From Nocardia exalbida NBRC 100660 (GTDB lineage: Bacteria > Actinomycetota > Actinomycetes > Mycobacteriales > Mycobacteriaceae), in the NCBI RefSeq assembly GCF_000308575.1, contig NZ_BAFZ01000062.1:1-64000 (forward strand): DNA of 64,000 nucleotides. Reading direction: 5' to 3'. A program made the position numbers and the translations under genes. Within the stretch, counting starts at the first letter, position 1; every line of letters begins with the position of its first letter. Shown piece after piece: positions 24,994 through 34,800 of this stretch. Below the pieces are notes generated by a model. That model did no database searches. It saw nothing but the letters and a program-made list of their open reading frames with translations, and had not been told where the DNA came from.

Positions 24994-26981
24994 GCCACCG
25001 GACACCGCGTGACGACACCGGGACCGCGGGCGTGCTGCCTGCGGGGTTCTCGGCGGTCGAAATGCTGGACGACGACGTGGTCGCGACGGTGACGGCGATC
25101 GCCGACCGCGACGGCCACGAGGCCGTGCTGATCCTTGCCAAGGCGCCCGCGCCGGACCAGGGGCGCACGGCGTTCCGGCGGTGGGCGAAGGGACTGCTCG
25201 ACATCTCCGGCCGCCCGCACGTCGCCCGGATGATCGCCGCCGACATCACCCCGGACGGACGCCCCTTCCTGATCGTCGAGAGCGGGCCCGTGCTCGCCGA
25301 CCACCTCGACGAACACGGCCCGCTCTCGGTGCGCGCCATCCGCGATGTCGGCGTCGCCATCGCGGACGCGCTGGCCGCCGCGCACTCCGTCGACCTCCCG
25401 CACGGTGCGTTACAGCCCGCCACGATCCTCCTGAGGAACGACCGGGCGGCATTGGCGGGCTTCGGCATGAACGCTCCGGGCTTGGCGGTGGCCGCGGCCG
25501 TCGACGCCTACACCCCGCCCGAGGATCTGCCAGCGGCGCTGGCGGGCCGGATCGTGGCCGGGCCGGCGGGTGACGTGTACCGCCTCGGCGTCACCCTGTA
25601 TGTGCTGCTGGGTGGCGAAATGCCCTGGCAAGAAGCGCTGTTCGACCTGGCGGCGCGCAGCGTCGCGCTGCCGGAGATACCGGGTGTCGCCGCCGAATTG
25701 GTGGCTTTGCTGCGGGCCGCGACCACGGCCGATCCGCTCGCCCGGCCGAGCGCGGCGCAATTGCGCGACTGGTTGGCGGGGATGGTCATCGATTCCGAGC
25801 ACCGCGCGACCGGAGCCATCCCGCGTGAGCTCCTCACGGGCAGCGGAGTGCGCAAGGTCGGACGGCGCAGAGCGGCGTTGCTGGGCGCGACCGGCCTCGG
25901 GGCGGGGGCGGTGGCGGGCACCCTCGCCAGGCATGCGAGTCCGGGTACGCCCGCCGCGCCGGCACCCATCGCACTGCCGAATCTCGCGCCGGTGCTTCCC
26001 GCGGCGGCGACGGCCGCCACCGGTGGGCTGTCGTTCATCACCGTCGTGGTGATCACCGTCGTCACGGTGACGGTCGGCGTGGTCGGCGCGATCACCGCTC
26101 CCCGCATCCTGCCCGACGTCTTCGGCGGCGCGCAGCCGTGCGACTCGGTGGTCGGCGACCGTCCCTACCCCGATGTGCTGGCCGGCTCGGTGCAGTTCCT
26201 GAACGACAACGGCTACAACTTCGTCTTCAAGTTCGCCACCGAGGCCAACGCCCGCGGATCGGCCGACCTCCGGGCCCGCACCGCGGCCTTCGTCCTGGAA
26301 CCACCGGGCAGATACCAGGGGGAAGTGCGCGTGGAAGGTGACGACCTCCTGCTCAGCGGACCGGTGGGCGGAACGGCTCCGGGCACCTGGACCCGGCGCT
26401 CCGTGGCGACCAACCCCATCGCCCGCGCCGTTCTCGGCGTGCCGGGAATCGCTGGCGAGACACTGCGCACGGCGGATCCCGTCGAGCGCGACGGATGCGA
26501 CTTCACCGGGCAGGTGGACGTCGGCGCGCTGCGCGCCGCCACCGGGCAACCGGCCGGTACCGGCCGCGCCGCCTTCGAAGCCGGAATCCAGGACGGCACC
26601 GGTGAATTGCGCTACTTCAACATCCGCGCCGGTAATCCCGCGCAGGACATCGAGCTGAGAGTGGAGCGCTCCGCTTCCCCCGCGGCGCCGGGTGACCCGG
26701 GGCCGCGGAAATCACGCACCGATCTGTCCGGCAGGTGGACCAACAACGAGTACTCCTTCCTCACCAACGGCTCCGTCGCGGGGCTGATGATCGGCGACCA
26801 GCCCGCGTGCAAGTCGACGGCAGTGCGTTCCGCCGGGACCAGTATGGACATCGAGTTCGACTGCCTGCCCGGGACGCAGCTGCCGCGATCCGTCGCCGTG
26901 CACGCGGAGCTTCTCGACGACGAGCACCTCGCGCTCACCGGGAGCGCGGCGCTCAGCGGCACCTACCGGCTGGCGAGCTGA
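24990..26981 (+). CDS. Membrane-anchored Ser/Thr pseudokinase
   Basis: A 663-residue protein. Residues about 15-270 follow the PknB-type fold (LAADHLDEHGPLS region, VAIADALAAAHS, YTPPEDL, GDVYRLGVTLYVLLGGEMPW, ADPLARPSAAQLRDWLAG). The catalytic sites are lost: the HRDxKxxN loop reads HGALQPATIL, so its Asp is gone; DFG reads GFG; and no glycine loop is seen. After a Pro/Ala linker there is one membrane helix (about residues 344-372) and an extracellular region of about 290 residues. That region has paired Cys and repeats of the type LSGRW/LTGSAALSGTYRL. It probably acts as a sensor scaffold rather than an enzyme. It overlaps the upstream gene and is 2 bases from the caspase gene. Confidence 0.75.
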   Translation: MSHRTPRDDTGTAGVLPAGFSAVEMLDDDVVATVTAIADRDGHEAVLILAKAPAPDQGRTAFRRWAKGLLDISGRPHVARMIAADITPDGRPFLIVESGPVLADHLDEHGPLSVRAIRDVGVAIADALAAAHSVDLPHGALQPATILLRNDRAALAGFGMNAPGLAVAAAVDAYTPPEDLPAALAGRIVAGPAGDVYRLGVTLYVLLGGEMPWQEALFDLAARSVALPEIPGVAAELVALLRAATTADPLARPSAAQLRDWLAGMVIDSEHRATGAIPRELLTGSGVRKVGRRRAALLGATGLGAGAVAGTLARHASPGTPAAPAPIALPNLAPVLPAAATAATGGLSFITVVVITVVTVTVGVVGAITAPRILPDVFGGAQPCDSVVGDRPYPDVLAGSVQFLNDNGYNFVFKFATEANARGSADLRARTAAFVLEPPGRYQGEVRVEGDDLLLSGPVGGTAPGTWTRRSVATNPIARAVLGVPGIAGETLRTADPVERDGCDFTGQVDVGALRAATGQPAGTGRAAFEAGIQDGTGELRYFNIRAGNPAQDIELRVERSASPAAPGDPGPRKSRTDLSGRWTNNEYSFLTNGSVAGLMIGDQPACKSTAVRSAGTSMDIEFDCLPGTQLPRSVAVHAELLDDEHLALTGSAALSGTYRLAS

Positions 26982-26983
26982 CG

Positions 26984-28108
26984 ATGACGCGGCTTCCCGA
27001 TCCCCTTCGATCGCGCGCCGTCCTCGTCGGTGCGAGCAGTTATGCCGACCGAGACCTCGCCGACCTGCCCTCGGTGCGCGCCAACGTGACCGACCTCGCG
27101 GAGATCCTCACCTCCGATCGCGGCACCGACCTGCCCGCCGCGCACTGCACCGTGATCACCGAGGATCGGCCCATCGCCGACCTCGGCGCACGAGTCGAGC
27201 GAGCGGCCGAGGATGCGGAGGACCTGCTGCTGTTCTACTACGCGGGGCACGGTCTGCCGGACAACTCCGGCGGGCTGTATCTCACACTGCCGTCCACCCG
27301 GACGTCCACCTTGCGGTGGACAGGCCTTCCGTTCGAGACGATCCGGGAGGCGTTCGCCGAATCGAGGGCGCGCAATCGGGTGGTGATCCTGGACTGCTGT
27401 TACTCGGGACGCGCGATCGGAGGCAGAATGTCCGGCGGCGCAACGACTTTGGCCGGACAGCTGGACGTCGACGGCACCTTCACACTGACCTCCACCCCGC
27501 GCAACGAGCTGGCGATGGCGCCGCCGGGCGCGATCCACACGGCCTTCACCGGTGAATTGATCGCGCTGCTGACCGAAGGCGATCCGGAAGGACCCGAGAT
27601 GCTCACCCTCGGGCACATCTACCAGCGGCTCCGGTGGACGATGGACCAGCGCGGCCTGCCCCTGCCCGAACGCTGCGGCACCCGGACGGCCGATCTGCTG
27701 GCGCTGGCGCCCAACCGGGGAAATCGCGGCGCGCCGACCTCGGCGACCGAGCGCTACGCCGAACAGGTCCGGCAGCGGACCGCGGCGCTCGGCCCCGACC
27801 ACCTCGCGGTACTGGCGATGCGGGACCGGCACGCCTTCGCGGTCGGAGAATCCGGCGCTGCGGCGGAGGCAGCGCGCCTATACGCGGGCCTGGCCACCGA
27901 TTTCGCCCGTCTGCTCGCCGCCGACCACCCGGAGACGCTGCGGGCGCGGGAACAGCACGCCCGGTGGACCGCCGCCGCGGGAGACCAGGCCCGAGCGGCG
28001 GAATTGCATGCCGGGCTGCTCGCCGACCGTACGGACGTCGGCCGAGCCGTGCGCAGCGGACCCCGGGCGGTCGGCCGGTCCCGCGTACCCCGGAAGGAGA
28101 CCCCATGA
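26984..28108 (+). CDS. Caspase-like (C14) protease, conflict-system effector
   Basis: A 374-residue protein. Residues 1-250 are a caspase p20-like domain: RAVLVGASSYAD at strand 1, LLLFYYAGHG with catalytic His89, and VVILDCCYSG with the catalytic Cys at position 138/139 (the second Cys precedes YSG). The C-terminal 110 residues are helical and TPR-like (RYAEQVRQRTAALGPDHLAVLAMRDRHA, LLAADHPETLRAREQHARW). This is the pattern of bacterial caspases used as suicidal effectors. It overlaps the following EACC1 gene by four bases, so both are made together. Confidence 0.85.
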   Translation: MTRLPDPLRSRAVLVGASSYADRDLADLPSVRANVTDLAEILTSDRGTDLPAAHCTVITEDRPIADLGARVERAAEDAEDLLLFYYAGHGLPDNSGGLYLTLPSTRTSTLRWTGLPFETIREAFAESRARNRVVILDCCYSGRAIGGRMSGGATTLAGQLDVDGTFTLTSTPRNELAMAPPGAIHTAFTGELIALLTEGDPEGPEMLTLGHIYQRLRWTMDQRGLPLPERCGTRTADLLALAPNRGNRGAPTSATERYAEQVRQRTAALGPDHLAVLAMRDRHAFAVGESGAAAEAARLYAGLATDFARLLAADHPETLRAREQHARWTAAAGDQARAAELHAGLLADRTDVGRAVRSGPRAVGRSRVPRKETP

Positions 28109-28491
28109 CCTCCCACCTCGCCCGCCTTCGGGTCGTCGTCGGCGACTACGACGACCTGCTGTCCCTGCGTTCCTGGCTGCGGGACGAGGACGCCCTGCGC
28201 GGCCGGGTGGACCTCGTCCGGGCCGCTGCCGCTCCCGACCGCATGGGTAGCCTGTCCGATGCTTTGATCATCGCGCTCGGTGCGGGCGGCACCCTCACGG
28301 TGCTGGCCCGCGCCATTCCCGACTGGCTGCTCGGCCATAAGAACGTCACCATCGAGATCACCGGTCCGCAGGGGAAATCCGTCACGATCTCCGCGACGGG
28401 CGTTCGCGATCCGCGTGCGCTGATCCGGGAAGTGCTCGCCCGCAACGAAATCGAGTCCACACGGCAGGGCCTGCCGGACGCGGATCAGTGA
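28105..28491 (+). CDS. EACC1-type effector-associated protein
   Basis: A 128-residue protein (ATG at 28105, AAGGAGA upstream). It reads SLRSWLRDEDALRGRVDLV, then DRMGSLSDALIIALGAGGTLTVLA with one hydrophobic helix, then IEITGPQGKSVTISATG. This is the pattern I know as effector-associated constant component 1 (EACC1). Such proteins sit next to caspase, TIR or other effectors in NTP-dependent conflict systems and likely act as an adaptor. The assignment is by remembered pattern. It ends the four-gene operon 24,367-28,491. Confidence 0.75.
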   Translation: MTSHLARLRVVVGDYDDLLSLRSWLRDEDALRGRVDLVRAAAAPDRMGSLSDALIIALGAGGTLTVLARAIPDWLLGHKNVTIEITGPQGKSVTISATGVRDPRALIREVLARNEIESTRQGLPDADQ

Positions 28492-28818
28492 TCCGCTCCG
28501 CCGATCATCCACGTGTTGAAGGCGCCTTCCAGCGCCGGGTTCGCTTCCGAATCGAGGGCATGCCGGGGCGATCGAGGCCGCGGCGAGTACATGAGCGTTC
28601 CACATCACCGGCCGGTGGACTTGCCATGGCTGGTGAATATAGGCATTGCGCCGGGGCGCGAAGTGCGAAATCTTCGCCTGAGTACATTTCGGATCCTGAC
28701 GACGAACCGATTTCAGGCGATTTGTGGGAACTTCTCATGCACTGCTCGCAGTCGAGGTCGCGCGTTCGCGCCGCCGTGGCTTCGGCGCGTTCGTCGTCCC
28801 CGGAGCACGGAGAGTGCC
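28492..28818. other. 327-base intergenic region between conflict operon and toxin locus
   Basis: No supported gene. Short frames on both strands lack family features. It is somewhat less GC-rich around 28,640-28,740 and should contain the promoter for the three-gene toxin locus that begins at 28,819. Confidence 0.4.
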
Positions 28819-30213
28819 GTGACGCGGGCCGGGGATGAGGATCTCGCCGGGTTGGTCGATCGGATCGCGGATGGGCTGCGTGCGATGGCCGTGCCCGGGT
28901 GGCAGCGGCTGGAGGCGTGGTTCGCGATGACCGTTGTCGCCGAATCGGCGGTGTTGACGGTCGAGGACGGTATCCGGTCGTTCCGGTGCCCGGTACCGGA
29001 TGCGGTGTGGGATGCGGTGCGCCGGCATCGGCAGGTGTCGGCAAGGGCCGACAACGGGCCGTGGTGGCGGTTGCTGGTGCGCGTCGATGCCGACGGTGTA
29101 GAGGCCGCTGCCGATCACGGTGCCGTACCGTTCCCCGGCGAGCAGTTGTTCGCGCCGGCGGCCTATCTCGCCGACTTGGAACGTTATCCCCGGGATCGGC
29201 TGCCGGTGTGGCTGGCGGCCTACCTCGGACACGGAGAACGCCGAACGCGGACGCCACGCGCCGCCGCCGAGGCAGTGCGTGCGGACCAGCGTGCGGGGTT
29301 GCGCGCGGTGGCCGTGGATGGCGAACTGCCGGAGCTGGCTGTGTTGTGGGCGCGGTGGGCGGTGCTGGCGGCAGCCTTCGTGGCGGTCGGGTCGAGGCAG
29401 GGGCCGCGGATCGGTCCGTCGGTGGGCATATTCGAAGGCGCGGGGCGCAGCGGTTCGACGCTGACGCTCCTGCCCGGCGACCGTGCCGTGCTGTCGGGTG
29501 GTGTGTGGGATGCGCCGGTCCTGGACGCGGCGTACAACGGCGGTGCACCGATGCCGGAACTCTTTGCGGGAGCGCCCGAATGGGTGTCCGATCCGGTGCT
29601 CAATCCGCGGGTAGCAACCGGTCTGCTGTCGTTTTGTTACTGGTGGGAGTCCGGTCGGTGGTACCGGGGCGAGTCCGCGCCGGTGGCGGAGTGTGCGCCG
29701 GCGATGCCCGCGGTGTGGACGGTCGGCACCGTTGCGGGTGTCGTCGGCAGCCTGCTGGACGACCGGTCGGGTGGTATGTCCGACGCGGCCGAGTTGTTGG
29801 TGTCGGCCGCGCAGGCCGGCGCGGTGACGCGCGAGGCGATCGTGCAGGTCTTCGGTGACGGCACCGATATCGACATCGACGGAGCGATGTTCCAGTTCGT
29901 ACTCGCGGATCTGGACGCCGGACACGCCGAGGGGATCGGCGAAGCTGATGCGCTCGACCTTGTCCGGGACCACGTCCTACGACAGGGATACGACACCACG
30001 GGATACCCGCTGTCGACGCTGCGGGCCGAACGCATCAGCGTGGGCTGGATGGTACGTTCGCCGGTGCCGAACGGCGAAATCGCCTTGGACCGTGCGATTT
30101 TCTATGTCGCCGATGACGGAGTGGTGGAGCGCTCGACCACGTCGGTGCCGTTGTCGGTGTTCGTCACCGGTTTCGAGCGGCGGTTCCGGTTGCGCGGTAA
30201 CAGCCGAGCCTGA
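28819..30213 (+). CDS. Polymorphic-toxin-associated protein, possible chaperone or immunity protein
   Basis: A 464-residue soluble protein. I chose the GTG at 28819, preceded by GGAGAG, because sequence upstream is not protein-like. The N-terminal 140 residues resemble small proteins that accompany ESX-exported toxins (PGWQRLEAWFAMTVVAESAV, PWWRLLVRVDADGVEAAADHG, LPVWLAAYLGHG). The C-terminal part (residues about 300-460) has a second alpha/beta domain with SPVPNGEIALDRAIFYVADDG and VTGFERRFRLR. It lies 18 bases upstream of the WXG-type gene and reads in the same direction as the giant gene, so it probably serves that toxin as chaperone or immunity factor. The exact family is unknown to me. 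Confidence 0.55.
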   Translation: MTRAGDEDLAGLVDRIADGLRAMAVPGWQRLEAWFAMTVVAESAVLTVEDGIRSFRCPVPDAVWDAVRRHRQVSARADNGPWWRLLVRVDADGVEAAADHGAVPFPGEQLFAPAAYLADLERYPRDRLPVWLAAYLGHGERRTRTPRAAAEAVRADQRAGLRAVAVDGELPELAVLWARWAVLAAAFVAVGSRQGPRIGPSVGIFEGAGRSGSTLTLLPGDRAVLSGGVWDAPVLDAAYNGGAPMPELFAGAPEWVSDPVLNPRVATGLLSFCYWWESGRWYRGESAPVAECAPAMPAVWTVGTVAGVVGSLLDDRSGGMSDAAELLVSAAQAGAVTREAIVQVFGDGTDIDIDGAMFQFVLADLDAGHAEGIGEADALDLVRDHVLRQGYDTTGYPLSTLRAERISVGWMVRSPVPNGEIALDRAIFYVADDGVVERSTTSVPLSVFVTGFERRFRLRGNSRA

Positions 30214-30231
30214 CCGGAGGGGGATCGCGAC

Positions 30232-31836
30232 GTGAACGGTGAAGTTCGGTTGGATCCGGACCGCATGCGCGAGCGGGGAGCGAGACTGGCCGAACTCGGG
30301 GATCGCGTAGGGCAGACCTATGCGGGACTGCGCACTTCGCTGGCGCACGCCGAGGGCACGTGGGGTGACGATGATCTGGGTGTCGCGTTCGCCAGGGAGT
30401 TCAAGCCGCATGCCGACCAGTTGCTGGCGAATCTGCGGGCAATGGAGGAGAGCCTGCACAGCACGGCCGCCGGGATAGTCGACGCCGCAAGCCACTTCCA
30501 ATCGCAGGACCGGCTCGGCGCCAGCCGGGTCGCCACTTCCGCCGACGAGCTGAATCCGATCGGCGAGCCGGCGGCGCCCTGGGCGGACGGCAGCGCGGGC
30601 ACGTCCTCGCCCGCGGGCGCGCAGCCACCCGTGACGTCCCAACCCGCTGCGACCTTTCCGGCAGGGGTAGACCCGGCGTCTTCCACGCCCCCGCCGTATC
30701 CAGCGAACCGGGCTGAGCCCTCACAGAGTGCTGACCCCGCCGAACGATCCATCCCCAGCGGGCCGCGGACACCGGACGCGTCGGCGGGGCGCACCACGCC
30801 GGAGGGTGGTCCGCATCGGGACCTTTCCGATCGGTCGGCAGGCCGTGAGGCGGCCCAGGGGGGAGGCGGCCCGGGCGGCGCCACCCCCGGCAAGCCCGCC
30901 GGAGATTCCGGTCGCCGTCCTCCGGCCTCCGCGGTGTTTCCGCCGGCCGCCACGCGGGACTCGCCCCGTGCCCCAGCCGGGCGGCAGGGAGGAGTCGGCC
31001 CACCGGGTGGTGTGGGACGGCGGGACACGCCGTGGTCCGGGCAGCCGCCGAGGACGGCCGGACCACCCGCCGGTGCCCAGCCGAGACCCCAAGGCTCGCG
31101 GTTCGGTGCCCCGCCGCGGACGCGCAACCCCGCCGCCGAATCACCGCGCGGGCGCGATCGGCGTCGCTCCGGCGCGCCCTCGGTCACCCATCCCGTGGTC
31201 GGCTGGCTGGCGCGGATGCTGACCGAGCGCCACGGCGTGCGGGTGACCGGCTTCGACACCCCTGGCCTGCAGGTACCGGTCGTGCGGAGATTCGTGGCCG
31301 CGGTGGACCGCGTGCTCACCGACTATCCGGTGATCGCTGTGGATGTCGTCGCGGTCGCGGAGTTCGATGCGGAATCGGGGCCGGTGTGGTGGAGTCCCGA
31401 ACCGCGCGATACGCGCGGCACGGGCACCGGCCGGTCGATCACCCTCGACCAGCGGACCGCGCAGGAGTGCAGGCGAGCGACGGTAACCGCGGAGTCCGAC
31501 GCCGAGGCGGCGGAGCCGGAGATCTACCTGGCGACACTCCGCGAATTCGGCAGGGCGCTCGATTTCGTCGGTGGCGGTCTCGCGCGCAGGCAGGCGCAGC
31601 GCGTCCTGATCGCGGAGTACCTGCGTCTGGAGGCGGGACGGACGAGCACACTCGCCGAGGTGGTCAGCGGATACCGGCGTTGGCGTGCCGAGCTGGCCGG
31701 GGACGCGGGAGAGTTCGATGCGAGCCGGGCCCTCGGCGTGGCATTGGCCGATGTCGTCCTGCGCGGGGACGAGGCGAGCCGCCAGGCGCGAGCACTGCAC
31801 GCGGTGCTGGTCGATGCCGCGTCGCGGCGGGGGTAG
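30232..31836 (+). CDS. WXG100-like protein with Pro-rich linker and degenerate zincin domain
   Basis: A 534-residue protein starting at a GTG after GGAGGGGG. Residues 1-95 form an ESX/WXG100-like helical hairpin with Trp44 in GTWGDDDLG and a long second helix. Residues about 100-315 are Pro/Gly/Ser-rich linker. Residues 320-534 form a folded domain (VVGWLARMLTERHGVRVTGF, RFVAAVDRVLTDYPVIAVDVV). Its YLATLREFGRALDFVGGGLARR lines up with the zincin consensus HEFGHALD, but both His are Arg (Arg437, Arg441), so zinc binding and proteolysis should be lost. It precedes the giant toxin by 3 bases and is probably its secretion partner. Confidence 0.7.
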   Translation: MNGEVRLDPDRMRERGARLAELGDRVGQTYAGLRTSLAHAEGTWGDDDLGVAFAREFKPHADQLLANLRAMEESLHSTAAGIVDAASHFQSQDRLGASRVATSADELNPIGEPAAPWADGSAGTSSPAGAQPPVTSQPAATFPAGVDPASSTPPPYPANRAEPSQSADPAERSIPSGPRTPDASAGRTTPEGGPHRDLSDRSAGREAAQGGGGPGGATPGKPAGDSGRRPPASAVFPPAATRDSPRAPAGRQGGVGPPGGVGRRDTPWSGQPPRTAGPPAGAQPRPQGSRFGAPPRTRNPAAESPRGRDRRRSGAPSVTHPVVGWLARMLTERHGVRVTGFDTPGLQVPVVRRFVAAVDRVLTDYPVIAVDVVAVAEFDAESGPVWWSPEPRDTRGTGTGRSITLDQRTAQECRRATVTAESDAEAAEPEIYLATLREFGRALDFVGGGLARRQAQRVLIAEYLRLEAGRTSTLAEVVSGYRRWRAELAGDAGEFDASRALGVALADVVLRGDEASRQARALHAVLVDAASRRG

Positions 31837-31839
31837 GCG

Positions 31840-34800
31840 GTGCCAGTGGACGGTTCGTGGTCGCTGAACCCGGTCGTGGAGCTGCGCATGCTGTTCGAGA
31901 GTTTGCCCCCCGTGGCGCGGCGCCCGATCGAACTGGTGGTCTTCGGGGGAAATCTGCCGCGCGCCGATGTATCCGGAATGCGGTGGATGGCTGCGGAACT
32001 GAGGGCCAAGGCCGCCGCTATGAAGAATCACGGTGATGACGCGGAAAAGATTCTGGCACAGGAGGATTCGCTCGGCGCGCTGGGTGACCGGGTACGCGAG
32101 ATATTGCATCTGCACCGCGAGGGCGCGGCCAGGCTTCGGGAGGAAGCGCTGGCCTTGGCCGATCAAGCGCACGCTGCCGCCAACGATGCGGAGAAGACGC
32201 TGTGCGTGATGTTCGCGTTCGGCATCGAGCTGGCCTGGCGCATCATCACGACGCTGTCGGCAGCCGCCGCTGCCGGTCCGGCCGGAGAGGTCGCGGCGGC
32301 TCCCGTGGTGGAGTCGATGCTGATCGAGGGCCGAGGCACGGTCGCGTTGATGCGCGCGGGCCTGGAGCAGGCCTACAAGGTGGGCGCGGCGAAGACGGTG
32401 GCCCGGCTGTCGGCGTTGGGGCCGTACCGGCTCGCGCTCGCGGTCGGCACGGCCGCCGCGGTGCCCGCGAGTGTGGATCTCGCGGCACAGCTCATGCAAG
32501 TCGTGTCCGGTGACCGGAATCCGACCGTCAAAGGCCCGAACGGGGAGAACCCGAGGGGTATCGATCTGCAGTCGATCGAAGCCGCAGGAGTGTCGGGCGC
32601 GGGTGGCGCGGTGGGCGGCCTGGCCGCGGGCAAGTTCGCGCCCAGAGTCGTTCCCCGTCTGGAGACCGGCCGCTCGGCGCTCGGACTGGTGCAGGGAGTC
32701 GCGGGCGCGGTGTCCGGTCTGGGTGCGGCGGCCTTGATCACCGGCTGGCCGGAACACTTCGAAGACGTCCTGGCGTCGCTGCTCAGCGGCGGATTCGCCG
32801 GAGTCGTGGATGTCCACGGCGGCGGCCACCCGGATCTCGGGTCCCCTGCCGGAAAAATGGTCGACGGCAGCGGGGCCTACGTTCCTCCGGACCCTTCCAC
32901 CGTGAGTCTCAGCAAGGATGCCGTGATGCGGCTGGCGGGGGCTCCTCAGGACACGAAATCGCTGACGCCTGCTCTGGTGGACGGCAACGACGGCGCCACT
33001 CCGCAGCCCACGAACTCGGCTTCGCCCGGCCACCCCACGGACGCCGGAGTATCAGGTCCGCCCGGAGCGACGGGCGAGGGCCAGTACGAGCTGGGAGACT
33101 CGGCGCGGCGCCTCGTCGACTCGAGGTCGGGTGAACAGACTCCCGCGCTGGATGGCCACTCGAACGGTCAGGCGCGGGTGGACGGACAACCGGGAGACAC
33201 CGATTCGCCTACGCGAGGAGGACACGGAGCGTCGGCAAATCTTCCCGGCGATCGAGCGCGCGGTGTAGACCTTCCCGCCGGTGGTGATGAAGCCTCCGGT
33301 GGCACTGCTCAGGCCGGTGAGTCTGCGCAGGGCCGCAGTGGCGATGCGCAGATCGCTGACCCCGCGTACCCCGGTGATCCTGCACCGGATAGCGCTGGAG
33401 CGCATGACCGTTCCGATGCCCATGACGGTGGCGCCCACCATGGCGGCGATGCCCAGAACGGCGGCGATGCGCGGGTCGGCGGCATCGACAACACGCGAGC
33501 CGGCGACGGCGGCCAGGCCGGTAGTGGCGGTGCGCACGGTGTCAACGCGCAGGCCGGTGGCGTTCCCGGTGCTGATGGGACTGCGCAGCTCGGGAAAAGT
33601 GTGGCTGCCGGTGCGGTCCTGTCCAGCGCGGACGGCGACCACTCCGGTTCGCCACAGCAGCGATCGGCAGATCACGGCGAGGACGGCGCGCATGTGGTCC
33701 ACGGGCGGAGCGCTCGGGCGCCGATCGTCGACGGCGCCCCCGGTCATGAGCCGGCGGTTGCGCGGCCGACCCCGGGTTCGGCGAAGGTCGATCCGCCGGT
33801 AGGGGTGGGCGATGCGTCCGGCCGCCACGGTGGGGGCGGTGCTGGCCCGGCACGGGTTACGGCACCGAAACCGACGGAGGTACCGCCGGCACACGAGCCG
33901 CCGTCGGCGGCGCACTCCGAGAATGCCGCGCCCGCCGACGCTCGCCCGTCCATGCACGACGGACCCGAGCACCCGGCGGAGGGGCTGTCAGAGGCTCTGG
34001 CGGAACTGTCTTCGGCGGATCCGGCGACGAAGCAGGACCTCACCGCCGAGCAGCAGACGCAGTTCGAAGTCGCGGCGAAGAAAGCGCTGGCGTTGTATCG
34101 GCTGCGGCGAGAAGAGCTGGCCGGTGAGTCGTGGGAGCAGCGCAGGCACGTGATGGAGCACGGCGATCGGGTGGAGTCGCTGCTGCGCTACATCGACGCG
34201 ATGCGCGAGGGCACCGGGAAGACGCCGCGGTGGAACCAGCTGCAGGCATTCCTGCTCGGCGAGCACGGGTTCATGCGTCAGATGGGCACGGGGCAGGGCA
34301 AATCCATGGTCGGTGCGCTGGATACGTTGTGGCAGTTGTCGCGTGGCGAGCCGGCGAGCGGTGATTCGGTGCGGGTGCATCACGTGATCACCACGACCGA
34401 AGTGCTGGCCAACGAGGGGGTCCGGGAATTCGCGCCGATGCTGCGAAGTCTCGGGTACGAGGTCGCGCGCTGGGATCCGCACGACCCACCGGGCGAGCCG
34501 GACCGACCGACCGTCTACTACATGACCTACGACGAGCGCGCGACCGCCGAACTGTTCGACCGGCCGCCGCCGGGGAAGACCGCGACCATCGACGAGGCGG
34601 ACGCGGTACTGGTACACAACCAGACGGTGCACTACCAGTCCGAGGGGCAGCGGGAGCTCGCCTCGGACGTGGAGGCCGCCGGGGTGAAGCGGGTGCGTGA
34701 CTTCTTGAAAGCCGTCCTGCGCAGCAGGATCACGGCGGCGAATGACCTGCCGGTGCATCTGGAAGAGGCACTCCATGATGGGCCGTTGACCGCGGAGGAG

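Noticed and set aside
31141..33033. A 630-codon minus-strand frame across the WXG gene and giant gene start
   Set aside because: Covers two gene starts on the other strand and shows only shadow composition.
32950..33950. Possible DNA repeats in the Gly/Asp-rich linker of the giant protein
   Set aside because: The linker has short imperfect GGDA/GGAH-type runs only; this is low-complexity spacer rather than an ordered repeat array.
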